Origin: CAYUAG01 sp046483025
GTDB lineage: Bacteria > Zhuqueibacterota > QNDG01 > CAYUAG01
Reading direction: 5' to 3'
DNA: 5,826 nt
Assembly (NCBI GenBank): GCA_046483025.1
Contig: JAWODZ010000202.1
Span: 1-5,826 of the forward strand
The position numbers and the translations under genes were made by a program. Shown here piece by piece: positions 1-5,815 of the stretch. Numbering within the stretch: the stretch's first letter is position 1; each line of letters starts with the position of its first letter. The notes under the pieces were generated by a model, which was given only the letters and a program-made list of their open reading frames with translations, searched no databases and was not told the origin of the DNA.

Positions 1-1260
1 AAGTCCGTGAAAAGCTCCCACAACCTTTAAGGTTGCCTGAGTTACCGGTTCTTCAAAATTACCTCCAGCCGGGCTGACTGTTCCTCCAATAGTAAGACTG
101 GCCTGTTCCCCGGTATATAGAATCACATTGCCGGCCCGCTCATAAAACTCTGCCACTCTGGACTCCAGATAAGCAGGAAAAGCCTCTTCTCCGGGTATTT
201 CTTCCAGCCTTCCTGAAAGTTCACGCATGGCTTGAGCCCATCGTGAAGTAGAATCTGCCAAAAGTAAAACACTCAGACCCATTTGGCGGTAATATTCTCC
301 CAAGGTAGTGGCTGTGTAAACAGAGGCTTCCCGGGCTGCAACCGGCATGGAACTGGTATTAGCGATAATTATAGTTCTTTCCATTAAAGAACGACCGGTT
401 CTGGGATCTGTAAGTTCCGGAAATTCTCTCATGGTTTCCACTATCTCCCCTGCCCGCTCTCCACAGGCCGCAATAACCACCACATCAACTTCTGCATATC
501 TGCTGGTAATCTGCTGCAGCACTGTTTTACCAGCCCCGAAAGGACCTGGTATGCAATAGGTTCCACCCTTGGCTATGGGGAAAAAAGTATCAATTATCCG
601 CACCTTTGTGGTAAGCGTTTCAGATGGCATGATTCTTTCTTTATAAATATCAATTGGTATTTTTACCGGCCAGTTAAATACCATGGTTAACTCTTGTTTG
701 TCTCCGTTTTCATCAACTATTTCTGCAATAGTATCGTTTACTGTATAATCACCTTCTTCAGCTATAGATTCAACTGTATACTGTCCGTTTAAATGAAAAG
801 GAAGCATTATTTTATGTTCAAACTGTCCCTCTTCCACATATCCCAGGGACTGTCCTTTAGTGATGGTATCTGCTTTTTTGATCTGGGGTTTAAAATGCCA
901 CTCTTTCTCCTGATCAAGTGCTTTTAAAACCACTCCTCTGGGAAGAAAAAAGCCATATTCTTCTGCTAGTTCCGGGAGAGGATTCTGCAATCCGTCATAT
1001 ATCTGTCCCAGGATACCAGGCCCCAGCGCCACTGAAAGCATCTGTCCGGTAAATTCTACTGTGTCTCCGATTTTCAAACCCTTTGTACTTTCAAAAACCT
1101 GTAAAAAGGCATTATTCCCCTGTATGCGGATCACCTCAGATTTTAAGCGTTCCTCACCTTTGATGGCATACCCCACCTCATTCTGCACCACAGTGCCATT
1201 AAAGCCTACTGTAAGTAAATTTCCATTAATACCTTTGATTGTTCCAATATTTTTTTCCAT
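1..1260 (-). CDS. atpA: V-type ATP synthase/ATPase catalytic subunit A (partial, 3' end beyond window)
   Basis: Catalytic A subunit of the cytoplasmic V1/A1 head, which hydrolyses or makes ATP in alternation with subunit B and drives, or is driven by, H+ or Na+ flow through the membrane sector. I translated 420 codons from the ATG at 1260 with no stop; the family is about 580 residues, so roughly the last quarter is outside the window. The beta-barrel domain fills about residues 1-75, the A-specific bulge insertion about 110-200, and the nucleotide-binding domain begins near 210. The P-loop GPFGAGKT is at 239-246, the CGERAGE segment with the catalytic Glu at 266-272, DSTSRWAQAMRE at 336-347, and SPAGGNFEEPVTQATLK at 396-412. 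The SPAGGNFEEPVTQ wording fits the spirochaete/chlamydia/Bacteroidetes branch (family knowledge). AAGG lies 6 bases before the ATG. The gene starts 12 bases after the DUF2764 gene. It is visibly richer in G+C than its two upstream neighbours. Subunits B, D, I and K are expected further left. Confidence 0.97.
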   Translation of the reverse strand, partial: MEKNIGTIKGINGNLLTVGFNGTVVQNEVGYAIKGEERLKSEVIRIQGNNAFLQVFESTKGLKIGDTVEFTGQMLSVALGPGILGQIYDGLQNPLPELAEEYGFFLPRGVVLKALDQEKEWHFKPQIKKADTITKGQSLGYVEEGQFEHKIMLPFHLNGQYTVESIAEEGDYTVNDTIAEIVDENGDKQELTMVFNWPVKIPIDIYKERIMPSETLTTKVRIIDTFFPIAKGGTYCIPGPFGAGKTVLQQITSRYAEVDVVVIAACGERAGEIVETMREFPELTDPRTGRSLMERTIIIANTSSMPVAAREASVYTATTLGEYYRQMGLSVLLLADSTSRWAQAMRELSGRLEEIPGEEAFPAYLESRVAEFYERAGNVILYTGEQASLTIGGTVSPAGGNFEEPVTQATLKVVGAFHGL

Positions 1261-1272
1261 TACTATCCTTAA

Positions 1273-1797
1273 TTAATCTTTTTGTGACGTATCTGTTCTA
1301 TCAGATTTCTCATCCACTGTTTGATGAAATACTTCTAATCCTTTTTCTTTATTAAACACTGATAATTTATTTTTAATTTGGAGTTTTAGATAATATAAGA
1401 TCAGTGCATCTAAATCAAAATCATGCTCTTTGGTTAGTTCATCAATATAATCCCATCTGTATCGTAATAATTTTTTTTCAATGCTGAGAGGATCTCCTTC
1501 TTTAACCAGTTCCTCAGGAAAGCTGACTTTCTTACTTTCCTCACTCTTCTTGACAGACTTTCTGTAATCAGCAAGTCCTTTACGAAATCGATATTCAAAT
1601 TCTTGATATTGTCTGTAACTCTTTACTCCCATCTTTTTAAAGGATGTATCATCAAGATCAATCTTTTTTAATTTCCTAATGTCCCTTTTATTAACCCACT
1701 TTTCAGCCTGTTCTAAAAAATATTCTATGGTCATACCCGATTTTTTCTCAAAAACAAGAGTGGGAAGTTGTGCTACTAAATAGTAATATCTATCCAT
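1273..1797 (-). CDS. DUF2764-family protein of the V-type ATPase operon
   Basis: A 174-residue soluble protein with no signal peptide or membrane segment. The N-terminal YYYLVAQLPTLVF (residues 4-16) and the later block DPLSIEKKLLRYRWDYIDEL (102-121) followed by HDFDLDALILYYLKLQI (125-141) match my memory of DUF2764, a family found between subunits E and A in V-ATPase operons of chlamydiae, spirochaetes and Bacteroidetes. Its biochemical role is not established. Because those operons lack a recognisable subunit C, it is plausible that this protein fills a C-like place between head and membrane rotor; that is inference. The middle (about 50-100) is lysine-rich and the last 15 residues look disordered. 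The ATG lies inside the end of the subunit E gene (8-base overlap). The nearby AAAAGG touches the ATG, too close for a normal Shine-Dalgarno, so translation is probably coupled to subunit E. Confidence 0.85.
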   Translation of the reverse strand: MDRYYYLVAQLPTLVFEKKSGMTIEYFLEQAEKWVNKRDIRKLKKIDLDDTSFKKMGVKSYRQYQEFEYRFRKGLADYRKSVKKSEESKKVSFPEELVKEGDPLSIEKKLLRYRWDYIDELTKEHDFDLDALILYYLKLQIKNKLSVFNKEKGLEVFHQTVDEKSDRTDTSQKD

Positions 1798-2392
1798 CCT
1801 TTTTATCCAGAATTTCTCTTAACCGGGGATTTAAATATTTCATAACTAAATCTGTAATACTTTCTTCAGTAAAATCATAGTACACATCTTCATCTTTCAA
1901 ACCGATACGAAAACCTTGTGAAATTTCTTTATCCACCTGTATGGTTATTCCTTCTTTCATGTCTTTTTTTAAGGAAGACAACAACAGTTCTTCCACCTTT
2001 TTCTTATCTTTTTTATTTAACTTTACTTCTTCAATATCACCTTTTTCCCATTCCTCAACTATCTTTATAATCAATTTTTTGATAAAATCAGGAGTCAGAG
2101 CTGATGAGACTTGTCTCTTAAAAGCATTATCAAATAAACCAATAATACTATTTTTAACCTGTAGCATTGTATCCCTGGATGCCTGTTTTAAAGAGACTTC
2201 TGAGGTAGCTTCCATTTTTTTTATCTCTTTTTTGGCATTTGAAACAATTTTATCAGCCTTATTTTTAGCCTCTTTTATAATCTTATCAGCATCTTTATGA
2301 GCTTCTTTTATCTTTTTATCAGCCTGTTTTTGAGCATCCTCAACTCCTTCTTTCTTTATCTTCTCTATAATATTATCAAGTTTTGTATCCAT
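1790..2392 (-). CDS. atpE: V-type ATP synthase/ATPase subunit E (peripheral stalk)
   Basis: Subunit E is part of the peripheral stator stalk that holds the A3B3 head against rotation. The 200-residue length is normal for the family. Residues 1-75 form a charged Lys/Glu/Ala-rich helix with repeated motifs such as KKIKEAHKDADKIIKEAKNKAD, typical of the long coiled coil at the E N-terminus. Residues 80-200 form the mixed globular domain that contacts the head, with a recognisable FIKKLIIKIVEEWE segment (103-116) and a C-terminal GFRIGLKDEDVYYDFTEESI-type strand-helix region. The ATG at 2392 has GAAAGGA 7 bases upstream. This is the first gene of the ATPase block in the window. It is followed by DUF2764 with an 8-base overlap and then subunit A, and that order, together with the coiled coil, supports the call. 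No separate subunit G/H gene is seen before it, so its coiled-coil partner must be encoded elsewhere or be replaced by another protein. Confidence 0.9.
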   Translation of the reverse strand: MDTKLDNIIEKIKKEGVEDAQKQADKKIKEAHKDADKIIKEAKNKADKIVSNAKKEIKKMEATSEVSLKQASRDTMLQVKNSIIGLFDNAFKRQVSSALTPDFIKKLIIKIVEEWEKGDIEEVKLNKKDKKKVEELLLSSLKKDMKEGITIQVDKEISQGFRIGLKDEDVYYDFTEESITDLVMKYLNPRLREILDKKDG

Positions 2393-2455
2393 AAATATTT
2401 CCTTTCAATACTAAATCTGCATTATTCATACCTGCTTGCCCTCACCTGTTAATCC

Positions 2456-2482
2456 ATAATAAAAATTACCCTTTTAAATCAA
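2456..2482 (-). promoter_or_regulatory. Weak candidate promoter for the V-ATPase operon
   Basis: On the minus strand TTGATT (2482-2477) and TATTAT (2461-2456) are separated by 15 bases, shorter than the preferred 17. If used, transcription would start near 2449 and leave a leader of about 55 bases before the subunit E start. The area is so AT-rich that chance matches are expected, and the operon could also be served by read-through from the bactofilin side. Confidence 0.3.
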
Positions 2483-2485
2483 ATC

Positions 2486-2513
2486 TTAATAATTATTAAT
2501 TGTATTACATGTA
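2486..2513. repeat. AT-rich palindromes upstream of the ATPase operon
   Basis: TTAATAATTATTAA (2486-2499) is a perfect 14-base palindrome lying directly upstream of the candidate -35 box, and TACATGTA (2506-2513) is a second perfect palindrome 6 bases further on. They could be binding sites for a dimeric regulator, or chance structure in a region dominated by A and T. No known operator consensus is recognised. Confidence 0.4.
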
Positions 2514-2563
2514 GTATTTATAAGTGGCTATTCAAAGCACGTATTAATAATATCGGTACTCCA

Positions 2564-2615
2564 TTCTGTTTTAAAAATATAAATATCTAATGATATTAAA
2601 TTTGTATAAACAGAA
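2564..2615. repeat. Nested inverted repeat downstream of the bactofilin gene
   Basis: TTCTGTTT (2564-2571) is matched by AAACAGAA (2608-2615), perfect 8-base arms. Inside them AATATC (2582-2587) and GATATT (2592-2597) form a second perfect stem around a TAAT loop. The element begins 12 bases after the bactofilin stop codon. It has no GC-rich stem and no following T-run on either strand, so it is not a standard intrinsic terminator. It may be an RNA 3'-end structure or a protein site. Confidence 0.45.
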
Positions 2616-2626
2616 CATAGTAAAAA

Positions 2627-3037
2627 TTAACTGGGGGTATCACCGGATTTATTCACATTGTTCTTAGTGAATTTCCCTTCCTTATCTTTCATGTTACATT
2701 TCCCGTTAAAATGAGCTCCTTCATCAACAACCAACTGGAGGGCTGTAATATCACCTTCAATTGATGCTGAAGATTCCAGAAACACTTTTTCTGAAACGAT
2801 AACATTACCTTTTACCTTACCTCCCATCAAAACATTCCTGGCAGTCACTGTACCATCTATAGTACCGTCTTTACCAATAATTATGGTATCACTGGTTTTT
2901 ACATCTCCCATAATTGTGCCATCTATACGAAGACTTTTTTTTAGTTTAATATTGCCCTTTAAATCTGTATCCTTGCCAATAATAGTACTTAGTTCTCCGC
3001 CCCTGCCAAAATCAGATCTACTTTTACCTTTTCTCAA
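2627..3037 (-). CDS. Bactofilin (DUF583 family cytoskeletal protein)
   Basis: Bactofilins are small proteins that polymerise without nucleotide into filaments on the inner face of the cytoplasmic membrane and act as scaffolds for wall enzymes or other partners. This 136-residue protein has the usual plan: a short basic N-terminal tail (1-15), a right-handed beta-helix core about 16-115, and a polar, probably disordered tail. Successive rungs are visible as repeats of hydrophobic-x-G-x-hydrophobic: LKGNI, IDGTIMGDV, IDGTVTA, VKGNVIV, IEGDITA, and the closing FNGKCNM. The start is TTG, chosen because AGGAG lies 8 bases upstream and no in-frame ATG occurs until residue 43, inside the core. It is the last gene of the cluster, 69 bases after the M23 peptidase, a partner seen with bactofilins in Helicobacter and in stalked or budding alphaproteobacteria. 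TAA stop. Confidence 0.93.
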   Translation of the reverse strand: MRKGKSRSDFGRGGELSTIIGKDTDLKGNIKLKKSLRIDGTIMGDVKTSDTIIIGKDGTIDGTVTARNVLMGGKVKGNVIVSEKVFLESSASIEGDITALQLVVDEGAHFNGKCNMKDKEGKFTKNNVNKSGDTPS

Positions 3038-3044
3038 TGTATTA

Positions 3045-3050
3045 TCTCCT
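3045..3050 (-). promoter_or_regulatory. Ribosome binding site fixing the TTG start of the bactofilin
   Basis: AGGAGA on the minus strand is 7 bases from the TTG at 3037-3035. It is the best Shine-Dalgarno match in the window and is the main reason to accept a TTG start here. Confidence 0.8.
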
Positions 3051-3106
3051 GTATTCTATTCAAATCTTTATTCCCTGATGTATTTCCCTGTATTTTTATA
3101 ACTCTT

Positions 3107-3982
3107 TTACTCCTTACTCTGGACAGCATAAAGATATTTTTCCGGATCCAGAGGTTTTCCGTTTTTCCATATTTCAAAATGAAGATGAGGTGCCGAACTG
3201 ATACCTGAACTTCCTAACAAGGCAATCGGGTGTCCCCGTTTAACTCTCTGCCCCTGACTGACTAACAACTGCATAGCATGAGCATAATAGGTATACAGAC
3301 CATTACCATGATTAATTATCACCACATTCCCAAAACCATGAGTCCAGTTTGCTAAAATCACAACTCCACTTCCGGAAGCCCGGATGACAGAACCTTTTTC
3401 TGCCGCTATATCAATACCCAGATGTTCATGTCCTGTAAACCATCCTCCTTTTTGAAAATGAGTAGTTAAAAATCCTTCCACCGGAAGCATGGTAGGTAAA
3501 TACTCTGGATTATAATAATCACCTTCCTCTGTTCTGATAAAATAAAGATTATTCTGAAACCTCTGCTCCTCCCCCGGTTCTCCGGTTAATTCTAAGGGAT
3601 CATTATTTTCAGATAAAATATTACCTGGCTGCTCTTCGGTTCCGTCCCACCAATCTTCACCTTGTCCTCCTAAGCCCAGACTCTGGCCAAATGCTTTATT
3701 TATCTTTTCCTCCATTAAACGAATTCTTTTGAATTCTTCAGCAATTTTTTCGATTTTTTTATTTTCCAATCTCAAAATTTCATTTTCTTCTGAAAGTACT
3801 TTATTTGTTTTTCCTACTTTGTGCAATCTATAAAAACCAACTCCCCCCATAATAATATAAATACTCAGAATTCCCAGAAAAATCAATAAAACCCTCCCAG
3901 AAGTATAACTCAAAGAAAAACTTTTAGGTTCCCTATCCTGATCAGGAACATAAATTATAGAAAATATTCTTTTTCTTGCCAT
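3107..3982 (-). CDS. Membrane-anchored M23 (LytM-type) peptidoglycan endopeptidase
   Basis: Predicted zinc metallo-endopeptidase that cuts peptide cross-bridges in peptidoglycan, anchored to the inner membrane with its catalytic domain outside. Order along the 291 residues: a cytoplasmic basic N-terminus with IIYVPDQDREPKSFSLSY (9-26); one transmembrane helix about 31-50; a short coiled coil about 57-98; an acidic, Gly- and Asn-rich linker about 100-160; and the LytM domain about 165-285. Zinc and catalytic residues are intact: H187 and D191 in HLGID, H235 in YYAH, and H266 and H268 in HLHFE. An active enzyme is therefore expected, not a degenerate activator. The ATG has AAGG 5 bases upstream and lies 12 bases after parB, so it is very likely co-transcribed. 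The following bactofilin is its likely partner: the plan (short cytoplasmic tail, one helix, coiled coil, M23) resembles the bactofilin-associated LmdC/Csd1-like hydrolases. The exact substrate bond cannot be told. Confidence 0.93.
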   Translation of the reverse strand: MARKRIFSIIYVPDQDREPKSFSLSYTSGRVLLIFLGILSIYIIMGGVGFYRLHKVGKTNKVLSEENEILRLENKKIEKIAEEFKRIRLMEEKINKAFGQSLGLGGQGEDWWDGTEEQPGNILSENNDPLELTGEPGEEQRFQNNLYFIRTEEGDYYNPEYLPTMLPVEGFLTTHFQKGGWFTGHEHLGIDIAAEKGSVIRASGSGVVILANWTHGFGNVVIINHGNGLYTYYAHAMQLLVSQGQRVKRGHPIALLGSSGISSAPHLHFEIWKNGKPLDPEKYLYAVQSKE

Positions 3983-3994
3983 AAGTACCTTATT

Positions 3995-4870
3995 CTATTT
4001 TGGAATTAAATTAATTAAGTCAATTATTCTATCCAAATCATCATCCGAATAAAATGAAATAGTGATTTCCCCTCCAGCTGACTTTTTTCTTAACCTAACC
4101 TTTGTACCAAAGGTTACCCTCATTTGATCCTCAATTTCCTTATATATTTCAGGTAAAACTTCTTGGGAAGATTTACTCGAGGAATGTGTTTTTGTCTTAT
4201 CACTGTTTTCTTTCACTTCTTCTTCAAGTTTTCTTACACTCCATCCATTTTTTACTACTTTATGTAAAAATTTTATCTGAGAACTCTCAGAAGGTAAACT
4301 CATTAAAGCCCTGGCATGTCCAATTGAAATTTCATTGATTTTCAGACTGTTTTGAATTTTTTCAGGTAATTTCAAAAGTCTTACAATATTTGTAATGGTT
4401 GCTCGATCCTTTCCAACCTTTTTTGCTACTTCTTCCTGAGTTAAACCATATTTCTTTTGCAACTGCTGATATGCTTTTGCCAGTTCAATAGGATTCAGAT
4501 CCTGCCTCTGTACATTTTCAATTAACGACAATTCCAGCATTTCATCTCCGGTAGTAACATCCGGCATAATATAGGCAGGTATTTTAGTAAAATTAAGCTC
4601 CTGTACTGCTCTCAGTCGTCTTTCACCAGCTATTAATTCAAATCCATCTTCCTTTTGGCGGACTGTAATAGGTTGTATAACCCCTTTCTCTTTAATTGAA
4701 TCTGTGAGCTCCCTTAATCTTTTCCGGTCAAAATCTGTACGAGGTTGATAAGGATTAGTTTTAATCTTCGCTATTTCAATACCTTCAATAGCAGCGTTTG
4801 ATTTTTCTTCTTCAGAAAGATCACCTGGGATCAATGCATCTAATCCCTTACCTAACCGTTTAGTTTTCAT
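3995..4870 (-). CDS. parB: Chromosome partitioning protein ParB (Spo0J family)
   Basis: ParB binds parS sites near the origin, becomes a CTP-dependent sliding clamp, loads SMC and stimulates ParA. Length 291 is typical. The N-terminal RLGKGLDALI (5-14) is the peptide, with its basic residues, that stimulates ParA ATPase. The ParB/Srx CTPase fold covers about 30-120: NPYQPR (39-44), GERR (82-85) and ENVQRQDL (118-125) are the nucleotide-binding boxes and all are intact. The helix-turn-helix that reads parS is about 143-169 (LTQEEVAKKVGKDRATITNI). A Ser/Lys-rich linker about 220-236 precedes the C-terminal dimerisation domain (238-291). The ATG overlaps the parA TGA as ATGA, with GAGAGG 10 bases upstream, so translation is coupled. 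No match to the palindromic parS consensus (TGTTTCACGTGAAACA) was found in this window, so the sites must lie elsewhere. Chromosomal rather than plasmid type by similarity to Spo0J. Confidence 0.97.
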   Translation of the reverse strand: MKTKRLGKGLDALIPGDLSEEEKSNAAIEGIEIAKIKTNPYQPRTDFDRKRLRELTDSIKEKGVIQPITVRQKEDGFELIAGERRLRAVQELNFTKIPAYIMPDVTTGDEMLELSLIENVQRQDLNPIELAKAYQQLQKKYGLTQEEVAKKVGKDRATITNIVRLLKLPEKIQNSLKINEISIGHARALMSLPSESSQIKFLHKVVKNGWSVRKLEEEVKENSDKTKTHSSSKSSQEVLPEIYKEIEDQMRVTFGTKVRLRKKSAGGEITISFYSDDDLDRIIDLINLIPK

Positions 4871-5625
4871 CTATTAATAACCTCTCTGGCAAGGTTCATA
4901 TAGCTTTCTGTGCCTCTACATACTGCATCATACAGTATTATGGGTTTCCCAAAACTTGGTGCTTCACTGATTCTGACGTTACGGGGAATAGCAGTTGTAA
5001 AAACTTTATCTTCAAAAAACTTCTTTACTTCTTCGGTTACCTGGTTTGACAGGTTTAACCTGTTATCATACATGGTAAGTAAAACTCCTTCAATCTCCAG
5101 CCCGGAATTCAAATTTTTCTGCACCAGCCGAATAGTTTTTAAAAGCTGACTTAAGCCTTCAAGTGCATAGTATTCACATTGAATTGGTATTAAAACTGAA
5201 TCTGCAGCAGTTAAACTGTTAACAGTCAGCAATCCAAGCGAGGGAGGGCAATCAATAAAAATATAATCATACTCTCCCTTTACTTTCTGCAAAATTTGTT
5301 TAAGTATTTTTTCCCTGCCTATCATATTAACCAACTCAACTTCAGCACCTACTAGTTTGATATTTGAAGGTAATAAATCCAGATAAGATATTTCAGTGGA
5401 TATAATTACATTTTTTATATCTTCTTCCTCAATAATAACATTGTAGATACTCTTTGTGTCACCTGAATGATCAACACCTAAACCGCTGGTTGTATTTGCC
5501 TGGGGGTCAATATCAATTAAAAGGGTTTTCTTCTCCGCTACTGCTATGCATGCGGACAGATTAATTGCAGTAGTTGTTTTACCAACTCCCCCTTTTTGAT
5601 TAGCAATTGCAATAATACGTGCCAA
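4867..5625 (-). CDS. parA: Chromosome partitioning ATPase ParA (Soj family)
   Basis: ParA is a deviant-Walker ATPase that binds DNA non-specifically as an ATP dimer. ParB-stimulated hydrolysis drives origin movement, and in Firmicutes Soj also modulates DnaA. The 252 residues match the small chromosomal type, with no N-terminal DNA-binding extension as in plasmid type Ia ParA. Motifs: KGGVGKTT (11-18) with the signature Lys11 and Lys16; LLIDIDPQAN (35-44) as Walker A' with catalytic Asp40; YIFIDCPPSLG (121-131) as Walker B with Asp125; QCEYYALEGL (149-158); and PRNVRISEAPS (214-224) with the DNA-binding arginines. The start is TTG, because the MARIIAIANQKGG N-terminus is in register with the family and AAGGTGA sits 7 bases upstream. 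It heads the cluster and overlaps parB by 4 bases. A good promoter lies about 30 bases upstream. No sign of disruption. Confidence 0.97.
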   Translation of the reverse strand: MARIIAIANQKGGVGKTTTAINLSACIAVAEKKTLLIDIDPQANTTSGLGVDHSGDTKSIYNVIIEEEDIKNVIISTEISYLDLLPSNIKLVGAEVELVNMIGREKILKQILQKVKGEYDYIFIDCPPSLGLLTVNSLTAADSVLIPIQCEYYALEGLSQLLKTIRLVQKNLNSGLEIEGVLLTMYDNRLNLSNQVTEEVKKFFEDKVFTTAIPRNVRISEAPSFGKPIILYDAVCRGTESYMNLAREVINR

Positions 5626-5632
5626 AATTAAT

Positions 5633-5639
5633 TCACCTT
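5633..5639 (-). promoter_or_regulatory. Ribosome binding site fixing the TTG start of parA
   Basis: AAGGTGA on the minus strand is 7 bases before the TTG at 5625-5623 and is complementary to the 16S rRNA tail. One copy of the recurring TTAATTC heptamer (plus strand 5628-5634) runs into this site, so a protein on that heptamer would also cover the ribosome site. Confidence 0.75.
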
Positions 5640-5653
5640 ACTATTTTTTAACC

Positions 5654-5682
5654 AATATACAATTTAATTCGTTTTAATTCAA
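5654..5682 (-). promoter_or_regulatory. Predicted sigma-A/sigma-70 promoter of the parA cluster
   Basis: On the minus strand TTGAAT (5682-5677) and TATATT (5659-5654) are separated by exactly 17 bases, matching the consensus at 4 of 6 and 5 of 6 positions. Transcription would begin near 5647, giving a leader of about 22 bases before the TTG of parA. The tight spacing of the four downstream genes suggests this promoter can serve all of them. The -35 box lies within the left arm of the inverted repeat at 5674-5701. Confidence 0.65.
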
Positions 5683-5701
5683 GTAAACAGTATTGAATTA
5701 A
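5674..5701. repeat. 9+9 inverted repeat over the parA -35 box, possible operator
   Basis: TTAATTCAA (5674-5682) and TTGAATTAA (5693-5701) are perfect inverted arms separated by 10 bases, with centres 19 bases apart, close to two helical turns. The left arm contains the whole -35 hexamer. The core heptamer TTAATTC also occurs at 5664-5670, exactly 10 bases from the left arm and inside the promoter spacer, and at 5628-5634. A dimeric repressor site is plausible; base composition (mostly A/T) makes chance partly possible. Confidence 0.5.
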
Positions 5702-5780
5702 TGATTTTTTCATTTGAACTGTAGAATAAAATTCTGAAGCCCGTGTATTAAAAGACTTGTATGGTTCTAAACCTATAACC

Positions 5781-5815
5781 AAAAGCCCCCCTTTCCCAAA
5801 AGGGGATTCAGGGGG
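5781..5815 (-). repeat. GC-rich hairpin repeat at the window edge, possible terminator
   Basis: Strikingly G/C-rich against its surroundings. The outer arms CCCCCT (5787-5792) and AGGGGG (5810-5815) pair over 6 bases. The inner arms TCCC (5794-5797) and GGGA (5803-5806) pair around an AAAAG loop, with a small internal bulge. Read on the minus strand the stem is followed by GC and then only four Ts, so it could be a modest intrinsic terminator for whatever gene lies upstream of parA. The CCCCCT/AATCCCC wording also resembles dispersed palindromic repeats seen in many bacterial genomes. The rest of 5626-5826 holds the parA promoter region and no gene I can support. Confidence 0.5.

Noticed and set aside
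347..1276. Plus-strand frames at 347-559 and 1061-1276
   Set aside because: Both are antisense to subunit A, which has uninterrupted family motifs throughout; the plus-strand products have no recognisable features.
1941..2300. 119-codon plus-strand frame opposite subunit E
   Set aside because: It is antisense to a clear gene, and its Phe/Ser/Leu-rich content is what the reverse of a Lys/Glu-rich coiled coil gives.
2376..2429. 17-codon leader ORF (MNNADLVLKGNIYGYKT) overlapping the subunit E start
   Set aside because: No properly spaced ribosome site and no attenuator-like structure; short frames like this are expected by chance.
3038..3106. Near-repeats of CAGGGAA in the gap between the M23 gene and the bactofilin as a regulatory element
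   Set aside because: The copies are short and imperfect, and the best explanation for one related stretch is simply the bactofilin ribosome site.
2883..5149. Plus-strand frames at 2883-3101, 4102-4338 and 4910-5149
   Set aside because: They are shadows of the bactofilin, parB and parA genes, with low-complexity products and no supporting start signals.
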